Below are positions 48,410 through 60,060 of a stretch of 64,000 nucleotides of DNA, one piece after another (the stretch's first letter is position 1; each line of letters starts with the position of its first letter). The position numbers were made by a program, and so were the translations under genes. This stretch comes from Halictus rubicundus (Eukaryota > Arthropoda > Insecta > Hymenoptera > Halictidae), in assembly GCF_050948215.1 (NCBI RefSeq), contig NC_135150.1:16161943-16225942 (forward strand), given 5' to 3'. The notes under the pieces are model-generated. The model searched no databases and had not been told where the DNA came from. It saw only the letters and a list, made by a program, of their open reading frames with translations.

Positions 48410-49110
48410 TTAATAAGCCTGACCATAAGGGAAATATACAGGTTCGTATGATTTTTTAGCGTGTATAGAAGGTGCTATTGAAACAGATTCATTTCCATCT
48501 GCTACATGTGCCGCACAGGTTTGCGCATAAACATTAACACGAATACTTCGGTGGGAATTATTAACGAAAACATGAAAATCGAAGACACGATAGTACATTT
48601 TATTTTCTTAATTCAATACGGAACGAGATCATGCGTTTTTGTAATCTGAAATTGATACGAGGTATCTTCGACGTATTTGTACATGATTCATTCGACGAAA
48701 TTTCTGTCTTGATGGAAAAGGGTCATAAATTTGTATTCACAAAGAAATTGAAAGAAATTTGTATGTACATTGTTGCTGTGATCATATAAAATAATATTTG
48801 GGTGAAAAGTTAATAAAGAATATATTATAACTACGCATTTATCAATTCTGCATTGCAGAACAAAATTGTGTTGCAGTCGTTGCAATTAGAAAATGGTCGA
48901 CCAAATGCTTTCTGAAATAATGTTTCACGTCATATACTTGAAATAAAAATAATAGAGGAATGGAAATAATTCATACTATAATAGTAATATTATTATCGCA
49001 CGAAATTTAATTTTACCTGTAGGTCTCCTTTACTTTATTCTTAATATGAATTAATATTAATATCAATCAAGGTTAACAAGAATGACTAAAAATTACCTTA
49101 GTAACAACTA

Positions 49111-49307
49111 GACAGCAGATCTTTATGCAAAATAAAAATGTTCTACCTGAATTGCCATAAACTGGAGTGAAACAAAAATTTATTTTCTTTCTTAATATAT
49201 TTAATAGGTTGAAAATAACGTAACAATATTTGTAACTTCTTCTAATATTATTACTGTTTTAAATTACATCTACTCATTTTCGTCATAAATGAAAAAAATT
49301 CGCAGTC
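49111..49307. mobile_element. MITE-B copy
   Basis: After TA the left end reads GACAGCAGATCTTTATGC then AAAATAAAAATG, and the right end AAAAAAATTCGCAGTC. Inner TCATTTTCGTCATAAATG matches the family in reverse orientation. Length 197 bp. Confidence 0.75.
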
Positions 49308-50094
49308 TGGTAATAACGAATATATTAGGTCATTCCATAAGTAGTATATTTGGAAAAGAAAATGTGAAAACATGATCACAACCATTAGCGTTCTGTGTAC
49401 ATTTTTCTTAATTTTCTACAGTCCCTAGAATTAACGATTGAAATTATTTCTTCACAAAACCGAGAAGAAATTCGCATTTCTCGTGGGACGGTCCCGTACT
49501 TTCGTGTCGCACCTTTTATCGTTATCATCGGCGAGCATCGTGCCGGTGTTTACGTTAACGATAACGTCCTATCTTGGTCTCCGCCCTCGCGGACGCAGCG
49601 ACGAAGGAGGAATCAGAGAACGGTGCTGGTTGCCGAGATTTCTTGGTAAATTGGTACGGACCGTTAACATTAACAGAATCCGAGGGCGGTGAGACATTAA
49701 CGGTGAAATCAGTTAACTCGTCAGACGTCTCAAGACGCGCGGGGGCGTCGATGCTTGATAAAACACGCCAAGCAAGCTTCGGGGACACGCGATCGCGCGG
49801 CCAATTTATCCGTAGATCCAATGGGAAAAACTCGATCTCCCGATTTCCCACCTCGTGACCACAATAAAACAACCTGCGGCACGCAGTTTCACGGGCGACA
49901 TTGATTGGTTTACCTGCCGGCGAAAATAGATCCGTCGTCGATGTCGGCTCCGTGTGCCAGAAAGCGTTGTACGAGGAAATCAACCGAGATATCGATCCGG
50001 TGCGAAGATAAAACGATTTATTACTCGGTAATTTGGCGATCGTTTATTGCCAAGTTTCGATGGTCCTGCGCGCGGGACACATTAATGAAGGATG

Positions 50095-50108
50095 CCCCCC
50101 CCCCCCCC
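50095..50108 (+). repeat. Poly-C run of 14
   Basis: Uninterrupted run of 14 C residues within a GC-rich island. Confidence 0.95.
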
Positions 50109-50813
50109 GAAAATCAGCTTTGCTGGTGAATCTTGTCACGTTCGGTGGTTCGACCACTAATGAATAAGACAAATAAAACTTCAGATAAAGATATATTATG
50201 AACTATTGTTCAAACCCAATGATGTGACGCGAGGAGAATAAACAAATAGAATTAAGAATTAAGCAAATCGATTTCAATTTATCTTCCTGCAAGACGCGCA
50301 GTGAAAATCGGTTACACCCTGCGAATAAACAAGAAGGGTGTCCAATTATAATAAATTACAAGAAAAGATGTTGACTTCATGGTAAGAGTGACGACACTTT
50401 AGCTAGAAAATATGAAGATGATTAGAAGATTAAACAATGCAAAGTAGAGAAAGCCGCGGAGAAAAATTTCACAAAGGAAAAAGTTACTTCAAATGACCCC
50501 GGTCACCTTCCCTTTCAATGAGGTACATTTTTGGGACACCCTGTATACTTTTCAGATTAACGATTCCATTAATCGGTAACCTGTTGATTGCTTCAAAACG
50601 GGTGCCATTATTTCCTGGTGCATTTCCAAGAATTGAGTTCACTGGACCGTTTTACAGCTCAAAAGATCTAGATCGTGGCGATGCGCCATTTTGTGGCGGT
50701 CGCAAAGAAGCGACCGTGCAGATACTTTTTCGTGGCACTGTACGCGAGAAGACTTCCGGTTTACGCGACGTCGTCGGCCCTGGTCCGTAGGAAAGGTTCG
50801 GGACGTAGGTGTA

Positions 50814-50824
50814 GGGGGGGGGGG
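50814..50824 (+). repeat. Poly-G run of 11
   Basis: Uninterrupted run of 11 G residues within a GC-rich island. Confidence 0.95.
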
Positions 50825-52689
50825 TGATCGCACTCTCTCTCGGCGGAGATTCATTTACAGAAACGCACATCAAACCTATCCACGATGCTCGCCCTGGAAG
50901 CACCTACGCTCGATCCGATCCACGCGTTCCGTTCGCTGAAAACCCGACGGTCCCTACATCCTTTTTAAAAATAATTACATTTGGTTACCAGGGTACACGA
51001 GGTCGCGAGGGGGAGTGAACCCAGCTGGCTACAAGCGGCCGCCAACGGAAGAGTACACACCGCCGCCCCTAATCAATCGGAAGTGGCACCGATCCTCCTT
51101 TTTTTCTCCTTTCTCTTCTTCGCCCAACCTTCTTCGCAAGAAGGAAACGCCATTTACGCGGCCCGCTCCGCCGGTCGGTGGATACGATTAATTAAAAACT
51201 GGGGGAGAACCAAATCGTCCGGATTCGGGGGGTGGCTCCGAAAACGAATGTTCCGACAAGCGGCAAATGAACGATGCAAGCGAGTTAAACGGTTATTTCG
51301 ATTTTCTCGAAAGCAAGCTTGGCAAAAATGGTGGCTCCAATTTTTGCAATCGGTGCCCGCGCGATCAGACAGGTCTCTGTCGTCGCTAAATTGTTGTCAG
51401 TCTCCGCTCGTTGCGCTGATATATATTGCCCTAGATTAAGCCTAGAGTTACACCCCCATCTCTAATAAAAAGTAAACGTTCGACGATTTATCGTCAAGGG
51501 GCCGTTTACCCGGTCCCCTTTCTATAAAAACTTCGACCTAAATCGCTAAACTGGACGAGCCAATCGATTAGATCGACGTGAAACAAATTCAGATGGAACG
51601 CTTTACCCACTGAGATCATCGAGTATCGATTCAACTCTGATGGCAACGGTAGAGATCAATAAACAATTCTTATATAAATCTTCTAATAAAAGCCTTATAT
51701 AAATATTTGTTAACCAGTTAAGCGCGTCTATCCAAAACTCTATTGCGGTGCGAATAAATTAATTTCTTATCGAATAAAAATGTAATTCCTTCTCATTTCG
51801 CTTTACTTTTTCCGTAAAATTTAAAATAGCGGCATTTGGCCTGCTTTCGACGTGTATATTGTGCGCCCCGTGAGGGATTTTTAGAATTAAACTCCGCAGT
51901 TAACTGGTTAATGATTGCATCGATATGTTGTGAATAGACTTTTAATAGACGTTCTACGGGCTCCGGGTTTTCTTGAGAATAATTTATGTTTATTGTATCG
52001 GAAAATCGACGACAGTCGGACATATTAATGGGGATTCTTAGAAGCGATTAATCTCGCGCTTCGATCTTCCTCAGATTAATGTAGCCTTGGTTCGAGGTGC
52101 CCGGATGCGGGTTTCACGGAAACTTTTGTGTTCATCGGAACACAAAAGTACAATCTACCTGAAACTTGGGTGAATCATCCAGAGATTGGCCACGTTTTGT
52201 ACTCCGTTTATGGAAAAATTAAAGTCGAATCGTGCACGCATTTATGGAATTCCAACAGATTTGGAGTCGCTAACAGCGCACTGAAAATACGTTCGATAAT
52301 ATAATCGACGTAATTTCTCATTATTACTAATAATCATTATTACTCATAATTACTTCTTCTTCAATCGTTTTTCTTCAAAATTTTGGAATTGCACTACATT
52401 CGTACCTACCGGTGAACTCTTGCACTTGACCCATTTAAACGCGACGCTGATGCAGTCAGGAAATGGAGCTTTCGTCAAAACTACAAAGGAAAAATACAAA
52501 ACAAAGAAACAAAAATACAAAAGAAAAATAAATCCAGGCAAAAATTGCTGTATAATTTCAACTCAACGCTGTGCTGATCAGCAATATGGAACTTGACCGA
52601 CGTCAGTAAATTTTGTTTAATGAACTGTGTGTGTTAAATAGTGAATAGTAAATAATCCTATTTACTTTAAAGTATGCGTACAACTTCGA

Positions 52690-53010
52690 AAATGAAATAT
52701 TTTATTTGATGCAATAAGTTTTTAAAATACTATTTCAAAATAATATTTTATTTGAAGTATATTAAAAATATTTGGATTTCGTCTCGAAATATTTTATTCA
52801 TTTCACTTCCAGTTCGTATTCAATATAAGTATTTTATTTCATGCCAGATTATTTAAATAAAATATTATAATTTGGGTTTTAGATTGTTAACTGGAAATAT
52901 TTTATTTTATGATTCAGATTTTTCAAATAAAAATATTTTATTTCGTGGTTTAGATTGTCAAAATAAAAATATTTTACTAAAATATTTTACTGTAAAATAT
53001 TAAATAGTAC
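52690..53010. repeat. Degenerate AT-rich repeat of AAATATTTTATTT
   Basis: The motif AAATATTTTATTT or its complement recurs roughly every 20-60 bases, often followed by CA, TTCAGATT or TTTAGATT. Spacing is irregular, so it resembles a decayed minisatellite. Confidence 0.6.
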
Positions 53011-53063
53011 TTGAAATATTTATTTCTCCAAAAATTGCCCACCTCTGACTTGTGTGGGACGTA

Positions 53064-53505
53064 TTGGGTTGTCCGGAAAGTTCGTGCCATTATTATAAGT
53101 GCCATTTTGTTCCATAATCTTTCTCCGTCTTTCACGCAACTTGCGTTTTTCGGCGAAAAACTTTTAAATATGATTTTTTATGTCGACCAAAGAGTTAAAG
53201 TTTTTGTCATTATTTTTATCTGGTTAATAGGATGAATGGGATAGCACATCCCAACCCAGCTCCAACAGCTTTTGGATGAAAAAAGCATCAAATGCCTATA
53301 ACTCACTCTGTTTCCTTCCATATTTAACAGCGTATAAAACTAACAAAAATTAATGTATCCTAATAAAATTTTTTTCTAAAAATGCCTGAAAGATCATCTT
53401 TTTAGACTATGTACACATACCATTTGTTTTCAATCATTCCGACATATTCAGATCTATCTTAATGCCACCTACAGAAAAATGGCACCAACATTCCGGACAA
53501 CCCAA
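53064..53505. mobile_element. Mariner-type non-autonomous element with TA duplication
   Basis: The left end TTGGGTTGTCCGGAAAGTTC and right end ACATTCCGGACAACCCAA are inverted repeats flanked by TA on both sides. Inner GTGCCATTATTATAAGTGCC pairs loosely with ATGGCACC at the right. The ends are of the Tc1/mariner kind, but no transposase frame survives in its 442 bp. Confidence 0.8.
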
Positions 53506-53509
53506 TACA

Positions 53510-55285
53510 ATAGTACGGTAGGTCCGAGTGGGTCAATTCTGAACAGAAATTTTTGAAATTTTTTTTCGTCAGCGTAAAAGTTGCTGCTGCATGTCGTTAG
53601 GTTTCTGTCGGCGTGGTCCCGGGCTTTCCGATTGCCCCAAAAACCGACGCAGGCCTCTACTCACCACGTTCCTCGTCATTCGCTTCAAGTCCGTCCGTCC
53701 CCCACCCTGCGGTCTACTGGGCCCGTATCTATCGCGGCAACCAGTCCATTCGCGGTGACGGTGACGGACAGATCGTTACTCGTCGCATTGGATCGCGTCT
53801 AGATCCCTCCGTCGACGATCGATCTCCGTGGATCCTGGTCCTGACGCGGGCAGCGTCACCGGAACCTGCCACTCACGATAGTTCACCGACGCGCACCCGC
53901 TGTTACCTAGCTGTTCGGTTGCCATCGCTTTCGTTGTGCGTTAAAAAAAGTATAGATCGTTTACCAGGCCACGAAGATAAAATTCGGTGAAAGGGACTAG
54001 ACAAAGTGGAACGAGAATAGATCCCCGGAACCGTTGATTTCGGTTTTGGCGCGGCCGTGCTGGCGAACCGGAAGCCGGATGTGCAGACGCCGTTGCGGAT
54101 GGCCACCGATCGCAATGACGGATGAGTCGTGAAAGGAATTAACACGGTGAGTCAGCCGCGCATGTTTCTTTCCTCGACGGTTCCGTGAAGTTTTAATCAC
54201 TGTCGCTGGGAGCGATAGGCGTTGTTGCGAGACCTTCTGTTTCCGGAAACGATTTCCTCGATCCGTCCGAAGCGGAGACGAATTTCTCCGATTGCCAATC
54301 GCTTATTTGGATTTTTACAAACGAGTTTCCGGAAATGTATAAAGTGTAGGGTCGATTAGGATCCAATACAGTGCCGATTTGTTCACCGCCTGGGCAGGTG
54401 ATTAAATATTTCAATTTTCATTTTCCATCGCTTCTCTGTAAAACTGTGAGGCCAATTTTCTTTTTTATTTTTGCTTCTTTCGTTTCGTTTGATCGATGAT
54501 ATTATCTGTGTGGTACGAAATTAAAAATAGTTTGCAGTATATTTTGATCGAAGAACTGTATTTTATAATGATTAATGAGGATTAACGAAGACTTTATTTT
54601 GAACATAAAATTTTTCTTGCTTTTTACATGGTCTGTGAGAATTAAATGACCTGTCAACATTTATGTTTGCAGTTTACACAGTCTTACACGGTTTGTGTAC
54701 ACTGTTTTTGTTCTTTCTTCATCGCGTAAACTCCGTGAATTACGACTAATAAAATCGGCGATAACTTGTCCGGCTAGTAGACTAAAAGCTGATTCGAGTT
54801 TAAAAAGATTTTGAAACTCTGCATTCGCAAAAAGTAAGAAAATAAAGAGAAAACAAATTTGTAACAACAAAAGGTTAATAAACATTCTATCTTGATGTAT
54901 TTACACCAACGTGCGAAACATAACACGGTACATAAGTTGCATGATTTCTAAGGTAGTTTACACAATTTTTTTTTTATCAAAACAGAATTTTTACAATGTA
55001 AAACTGTTTAAGTTCAAACCTCTTAGATCAAAGGACACAAGTTTAACACGACAAGTGCCAAATATCAACCCCAGAGATTCTTACAAAATCGGAGTAGTTT
55101 ATTTAATGAAACCACAACTAAAAATTTAAAATGTATTATAGGGGATGCTGTCTTAACCCTTTTGAATTCGAAAGACTCCAATAAAATTCGGTTGTCTGGG
55201 TATCTCATAATAAAAATGAATTTCTAAACCCAGTCAAAAATCATTGTCAGTCATACGTGACTGACGTGGCAGTTAACGTGTTAAA
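53510..55285. other. GC-rich island (53580-54200) then AT-rich DNA
   Basis: The island ends near a donor-like CACGGTGAGTC at 54145-54155, so it might be a non-coding first exon. Frames of up to 125 codons there show no family features. Confidence 0.3.
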
Positions 55286-55289
55286 TTAA

Positions 55290-55526
55290 CCCTTAGCACT
55301 CGAACGGCGACTATAAGGCGTCACTAAAAATTGCTATATCGTTATTCAAAATATTTTTTACATTATTTTTGTTTGTATTCAATAAATTATTAAACACTTC
55401 GGTATTGTACGAGTAAATTCCACCACTTCCGTATGTATAACATAAAAAGAAATACATAGAAGAGAAATATTCTGGTTCGAAAGAAATGTTTCGCTTTGGA
55501 GTCAAAATAGCTTCGAGTGCAAAGGG
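55290..55526. mobile_element. PB1 (TTAA-site MITE)
   Basis: TTAA flanks both ends (55286-55289, 55527-55530). The ends are CCCTTAGCACTCGAACGG and CTTCGAGTGCAAAGGG. The GCGTCACTAAAAATTGC block matches the copy at 58580. Length 237 bp. Confidence 0.85.
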
Positions 55527-55530
55527 TTAA

Positions 55531-56226
55531 ACGAATGAATGGAATATTTAATTTACTTACGTTCAAACAAATATTTTGCTTAATTACACGATTTGAAAGT
55601 ACTCATTGGGCGTTTCCTCGATCCAAAACGGGAATAATTGTTGCCCGAGCTGGAACCAAGGGGCCGAGCAATTGGCCGTATGGCGCATGCACCCTTCCGA
55701 GGACCAATGCCAAGATCCCGGCAAAAAACGGCTGTATGTGTCTCATGCGACGACGAACGTATCGGCGACAAAAAGTGGCCAGGACAAAACGAAACACGGA
55801 TGACACATCCGTACTATATTCTCCTCTTGCTCGTTCCCCGTTGTTTGTGTCTGTCAAGCTCTCTCCCTCTCCCTCTCTCTCTCTTTCCGCCGACAATTTT
55901 GCATACAAGCGAGAGCGAGCATAGCACGTGGTCTCGTGGGCGGGATTTCGGATCTAGAGATCGTGAAACACATGGCAATCCAGTGCTTGCGCAACGTCTC
56001 AGCCGATTAACCCGTCAACCGGTCGATATATTGAATTATGAGCGAACAGGACGGTGATGAAAAGTCAATTCCGCGAGTTGCAATAATTAACCCAGCGGAA
56101 AAAGGACTTCTGCACAATTGGCCGTTCAGACTCTTAATAATTTCTGCGATTTATGATCTTCTCAATGGATCTCGCCGAATAACCATCGATTTTGTCCTCA
56201 CGGACCGAGAAATTATTATACTATTA
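55531..56226. other. Moderately GC-rich unannotated DNA
   Basis: A CT-rich stretch (CTCTCCCTCTCCCTCTCTCT) lies near 55859-55887. Overlapping frames on both strands have no recognisable motif. Confidence 0.35.
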
Positions 56227-56695
56227 CAGTCAAACCTGTTTTTTTTTTGCGGTAGATAGATAAACCACACAAAAAGAAATATTCAGAAGCTTCATACATA
56301 GCTATAACAAATAATTTTTTACAACATATTATAGAAAATTTTTTTATGCGGTGGAGAGGGACCGCATAAAAAAAGTCTCAGAAAATATATCAAAGATTTA
56401 CGAAATAGAGAGAAAGTGCTTTCCAAACAAAATAAATAATTAAATTACACTTGGAAACATTTAAAAAACAATTTAATTTCTTATTTTAAACACGGAGAAA
56501 TTTTCAAAATGCACATAATTCAATACTACTCGTCGTAGTCCAAAACGCGCATCTTCTTGTGATGAGAAACATTACAAGGTTGTTATAATACCAACATCGT
56601 TGGCATTCATGTACCGCATAAAAGAAAATCGCAGAAAAGAAATCGGATAAAAAAAAATCGCATAGAAAAGGACCGCACAAAAACAGGTTTGACAG
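56227..56695. mobile_element. MITE-D (pogo-like ends), complete copy
   Basis: TA flanks CAGTCAAACCTG at the left and CAGGTTTGACAG at the right. Inner CCGCATAAAA/CCGCACAAAA boxes recur several times as subterminal repeats, in both orientations. Length 469 bp, no transposase. Ends beginning CAG with TA sites resemble the pogo/Tigger group. Confidence 0.8.
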
Positions 56696-56699
56696 TATT

Positions 56700-57121
56700 A
56701 CTATTTTGTTTTTGAGATACTCAATCAAAATGGACCCGGGATGTTGTAGCTCAAGGGTGAGAGATTTGTTGTTTGTTGCAGTCCACTTATCGTTTGTCAA
56801 AAACCGTTTCTATTCGCGTCAGGTTCCTTGGAGGTTATCCTTCGTCTGCTCATTTCCATAAGTCCGATTTACTCGCGCGAGTCCACGGCAACGTATTTAT
56901 AGCGACGAGCAGGCAAACAAACGATTGTTTGCATTGAATTTCGATTAATCGTCCTAGCCATTGCAAATGTTGTTGTACTTGTTAGTCACGATATACAGTT
57001 TTAGCGTGCACAGCTCGGTGCAATAAAAAATTGATCGATTTCAGTAAGAGCTTGATTTTGTCAAAGTGAAATCCATATTTTAAGTAAAATTTACACATGG
57101 CCGCTGATAAATTGATCGCTA
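56700..57121. other. Unannotated DNA
   Basis: I see nothing supportable here apart from short chance frames. Confidence 0.4.
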
Positions 57122-57314
57122 GACTCCGGATTTTACGCATTCATGACAAAAATGAGTAGGTGCAGTTTGAAGCAGTGAAAAGATTAAAAGACTTCAAAAG
57201 TATTGATATATTATTTTCACGACGTTAAAATGGTTATTAGTGAAAAATATAAATTCATATTTAGCTCCGTGCTATTGGCGCCAACCTTTTATTTCGCATA
57301 AAGATCCCAGAGTC
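57122..57314. mobile_element. MITE-B copy, near-complete
   Basis: TA flanks both sides. The left end GACTCCGGATTTTACGCATT continues into CATGACAAAAATGAGTAGGTG. The right end is CGCATAAAGATCCCAGAGTC. Length 193 bp; one of the clearest copies. Confidence 0.85.
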
Positions 57315-57650
57315 TATAGATCACAGTTGTAATGTGGATTGGGCACATAAGTGTGGTTGAAAATGGACTCTCGAGCGCCTTCGACACTCGTGCGACATCT
57401 CAAAGCGAAGAACGCATAATTTACGACATTCTGCTTTGCGTCAAGAGCAATATAAGTTGCATGCCTATTTTATGTGGCACCTACACTTGCAGCAAGTACC
57501 GGCTAATTAAAGGCAATCTAGAATTCTCGGGAATTAGCGGGAATCTTCAACCGCAACGAGCGTTTGTCCCATTTCCGAACCTATGCTTCGTTAGACCTAC
57601 GCATCAACCCTTTGCAGCCTCGCATCATAGTTAGAGAGTTATGCGGAGTA
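57315..57650. other. Unannotated DNA between two MITEs
   Basis: A 100-codon plus frame (57332-57634) has two CxxxC-like spacings but no known domain and no supporting signals. Confidence 0.3.
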
Positions 57651-57817
57651 CAGTGTTTACTGTATATGTCGCAAATGCTTACCCGATAAAAGTCCCAAAA
57701 CTACCCCCAACACCGCGGGGTATACCCCGTGAGAGACCTTGAACCGAGGCCTCTAGAGCTTCACGATGTATGTCTCTGGCTAGACCCGTGTTTTGGACGT
57801 GTATCGAGTAGACAGTG
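57651..57817. mobile_element. MITE-C copy, short version
   Basis: CAGTGTTTACTGTATATG after TA, and CGTGTATCGAGTAGACAGTG before TA, are inverted. The ACACCGCGGGGTATACCCCG block matches the copy at 35856. Length 167 bp. Confidence 0.75.
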
Positions 57818-58579
57818 TATTATAGAAACGTTCCCATCGAATAAACTACTGATTAGTGAGATGTTGAGAATGTTGCAAGAGATTAAATATTTAAGGATTT
57901 CGGAAACCTCTGTGATAAAAATTGTCTCTTCTCTGACCCGCATCATAAGTCTCGCAGGTACGCAAGGACCCATGCGCCATTAATTTGGGAAATGAACTCG
58001 CAAGATTACGGTCCAGGTCTCGAGTTTAACGGTCCCGTGGATTTACGATACAGCAATTCCCATTCAGAAAGCTCAAGGAGACAAGCGTCGGTTGCTAGGA
58101 ATGTACAAATGTTCGCGACCATAAATAACCGGATTGGCTGGGCCCAAGGTAAAATGCGTCGCGCAACCCGTAAATCTGCGGAACAATGACCGTATTACCC
58201 ATGCCATAAATTCTGTCCGCGAAAACTAGGAGAGGCACTCTCGTCAAGCTGGCAATAACGAGGAAAAATTAAAGAATATTTGCAAATATTTGTATTAAAT
58301 GTCTGCCTACTGCATTTTTTCAAACAGAAATTTCTTCTTTCCTCTAAGAATTCTAATAAAATTAATACGATGATATTCTTAAATGTTTCAAGAATAAATA
58401 AAAATAAGATTTTTTTTTATTCTGTCGCTTTTTCTGTCTACCGCTTTAAATTGCTCCCTCCAATTTTTGTTACAAATGCATAAACTCCAGGAGCATGTCG
58501 GTTTTTAATTTTTCTGAAAATTTATCGCTAATCTTACGGCAAACAGTGAATTAAATAACGAGTGGTGTCTTTCATTTAA
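57818..58579. other. Unannotated DNA
   Basis: No exon, RNA gene or complete element is recognised. Confidence 0.4.
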
Positions 58580-58787
58580 CCCTTTGCACTCGAGTGGTGA
58601 CTCTGAAGCGCCACTAAAAATTGTTGTGACATTATTTCAGAGAAATTAAAAAATATCACAAAACAGTTGTTAAACATGTAAATATTATATGTGGAAATCG
58701 GATCAGTTTCGTATGAATAAAATGAAAATATTCCAAGACAGAAGAAAAATTTAGTTTTAGAATTAAAATAGCGCCGAGTGGAAAGGG
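58580..58787. mobile_element. PB1 (TTAA-site MITE), best-preserved copy
   Basis: Exact TTAA duplications at 58576-58579 and 58788-58791 flank CCCTTTGCACTCGAGTGG and CGCCGAGTGGAAAGGG. Length 208 bp. TTAA targets and CCC/GGG termini are the known mark of piggyBac-type transposition. Confidence 0.88.
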
Positions 58788-58791
58788 TTAA

Positions 58792-59580
58792 TTCGTATAA
58801 AAACCAAAAATCGTGGACGATAAGTAATATGTCACAAAATAAATAACTAAAATACAGTATTTAGACGACGAAGAAGAAGAAGAAGGCCACTTTTTGTGTC
58901 TCATTCCCGAAGAAAACGTTAAAAAGGTCTCCCACGTGGATTCTCCGTTGGGTCAGGTCAAGATTAATCATCGTTCGATGATTTTCGTGGCAGCCCGCGA
59001 ACGGATGCAAGTCGAGGAACACTGTTTTGTTTACCCGCTGTGCCATTCGCGTGGGTGTGCTTTCCCCTGCACGTGTTCGCTTCTCGTCCACGTGTTGCTG
59101 CACAAAATACGATCGACTGTAAATTTCAACGCGCGCGTGCGCACATTCTTTATTGCCACTTCGGGCGGCATTTAACGTTGAGAATACAATTCGTATCGGC
59201 GCGCAGTGGCCATTATACGGTTCAAAGCGATGTCCGATAGTCCCGTGACTTTGAATCTGTTTACCGAACGCGTTCTTCACCGCTATCGGGCTTCCAGGGC
59301 ACCGCGGTCCCTTCCAGTCAAATATTTTTCCTCGATGTAAATATTTCCTCCGTCACCGATGAAAAATTTCCCCCTCCCTGCTGCTCCGAAAACGACACGG
59401 TTCGTTTGCCCAGGGTCGACGAACTCTCTGCACCCGGTGCTCTTGATCCTTTGTGACTTTTCCGGTAAACACAACGACGGAACACGCGCGTGATCGAACA
59501 TACGCAGATAGCGTGAGAATTGTGCTCGGTGTACCGACGATCTACCATTTGCTTCTCTGTAAAAGCACCAATGCTCGTTA
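58792..59580. other. GC-rich island at about 58890-59560
   Basis: Overlapping frames occur on both strands (up to 139 codons) with no signal peptide, domain or supported start. A promoter or enhancer island is possible. Confidence 0.3.
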
Positions 59581-59741
59581 GATCGCGGATCTTTATGCAA
59601 AATAAAATTGCAACGAACAGGAAACATAAAACTTACCTTCCTTCTGCAATAATTCTAATAAACTGACAACAACAATCTTGGATTCCTTTAGTGTGTCTAC
59701 TTAAACTTCACGTAGTAAATTTTGTTAAAAAATCCGCCGTT
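59581..59741. mobile_element. MITE-B copy
   Basis: After TA the left end reads GATCGCGGATCTTTATGC then AAAATAAAATTG. The right end AAAATCCGCCGTT precedes TA. Length about 161 bp. Confidence 0.6.
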
Positions 59742-59871
59742 TACTAAGTAATTTTTCTGAAAAATCCCATAGCGGTTTAATTTTTGTCATGCATCTTATG
59801 TCCATATGTTAATTATTTTGTCACTCCTTGATCTTCATAGTTGGTAGTTTACGTTTTCAATCATAATTATT

Positions 59872-60060
59872 AGGGTAATAGACCCAATTACTGTGGAGGT
59901 ATCAATATGCCTATATTAATTATACTTTTTTTTTCAAACTGATTTTAATGAGAAGAATTTAATATCTCTTTTTCACTATTCATTATGCTCTAAAAATAGG
60001 TACGATTAATATAGGAATACTGTTACCCCCCCCCCCCCCAGTAATCGGGTCCCTTACCCT
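59872..60060. mobile_element. MITE-A copy with poly-C in the right arm
   Basis: After TA the left arm begins GGGTAATAGACCCAATTAC. The right arm ends GTAATCGGGTCCCTTACCC then TA. A run of 14 C at 60026-60039 replaces the usual four or five. The central CAAACTGATTTTAATGAGAA is family-typical. Confidence 0.85.

Larger units (their letters stand above)
48414..53063. other. Gene-poor DNA with GC-rich islands
   Basis: GC-rich islands lie at about 49480-50110 and 50490-51560, with homopolymers inside. Several frames of 60-150 codons overlap on opposite strands in these islands; most lack an ATG and none shows a domain. I infer regulatory or non-coding exon sequence at best. A mariner-like end fragment (TATTAGGTCATTCCATAAGT) is at 49323-49342, and GGGACACCCTGTATAC at 50533-50548. 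Confidence 0.35.

Noticed and set aside
50981..51439. A 152-codon plus frame in a GC-rich island
   Set aside because: It begins at TTG rather than ATG, has no domain, and competes with other open frames in the same GC-rich block.
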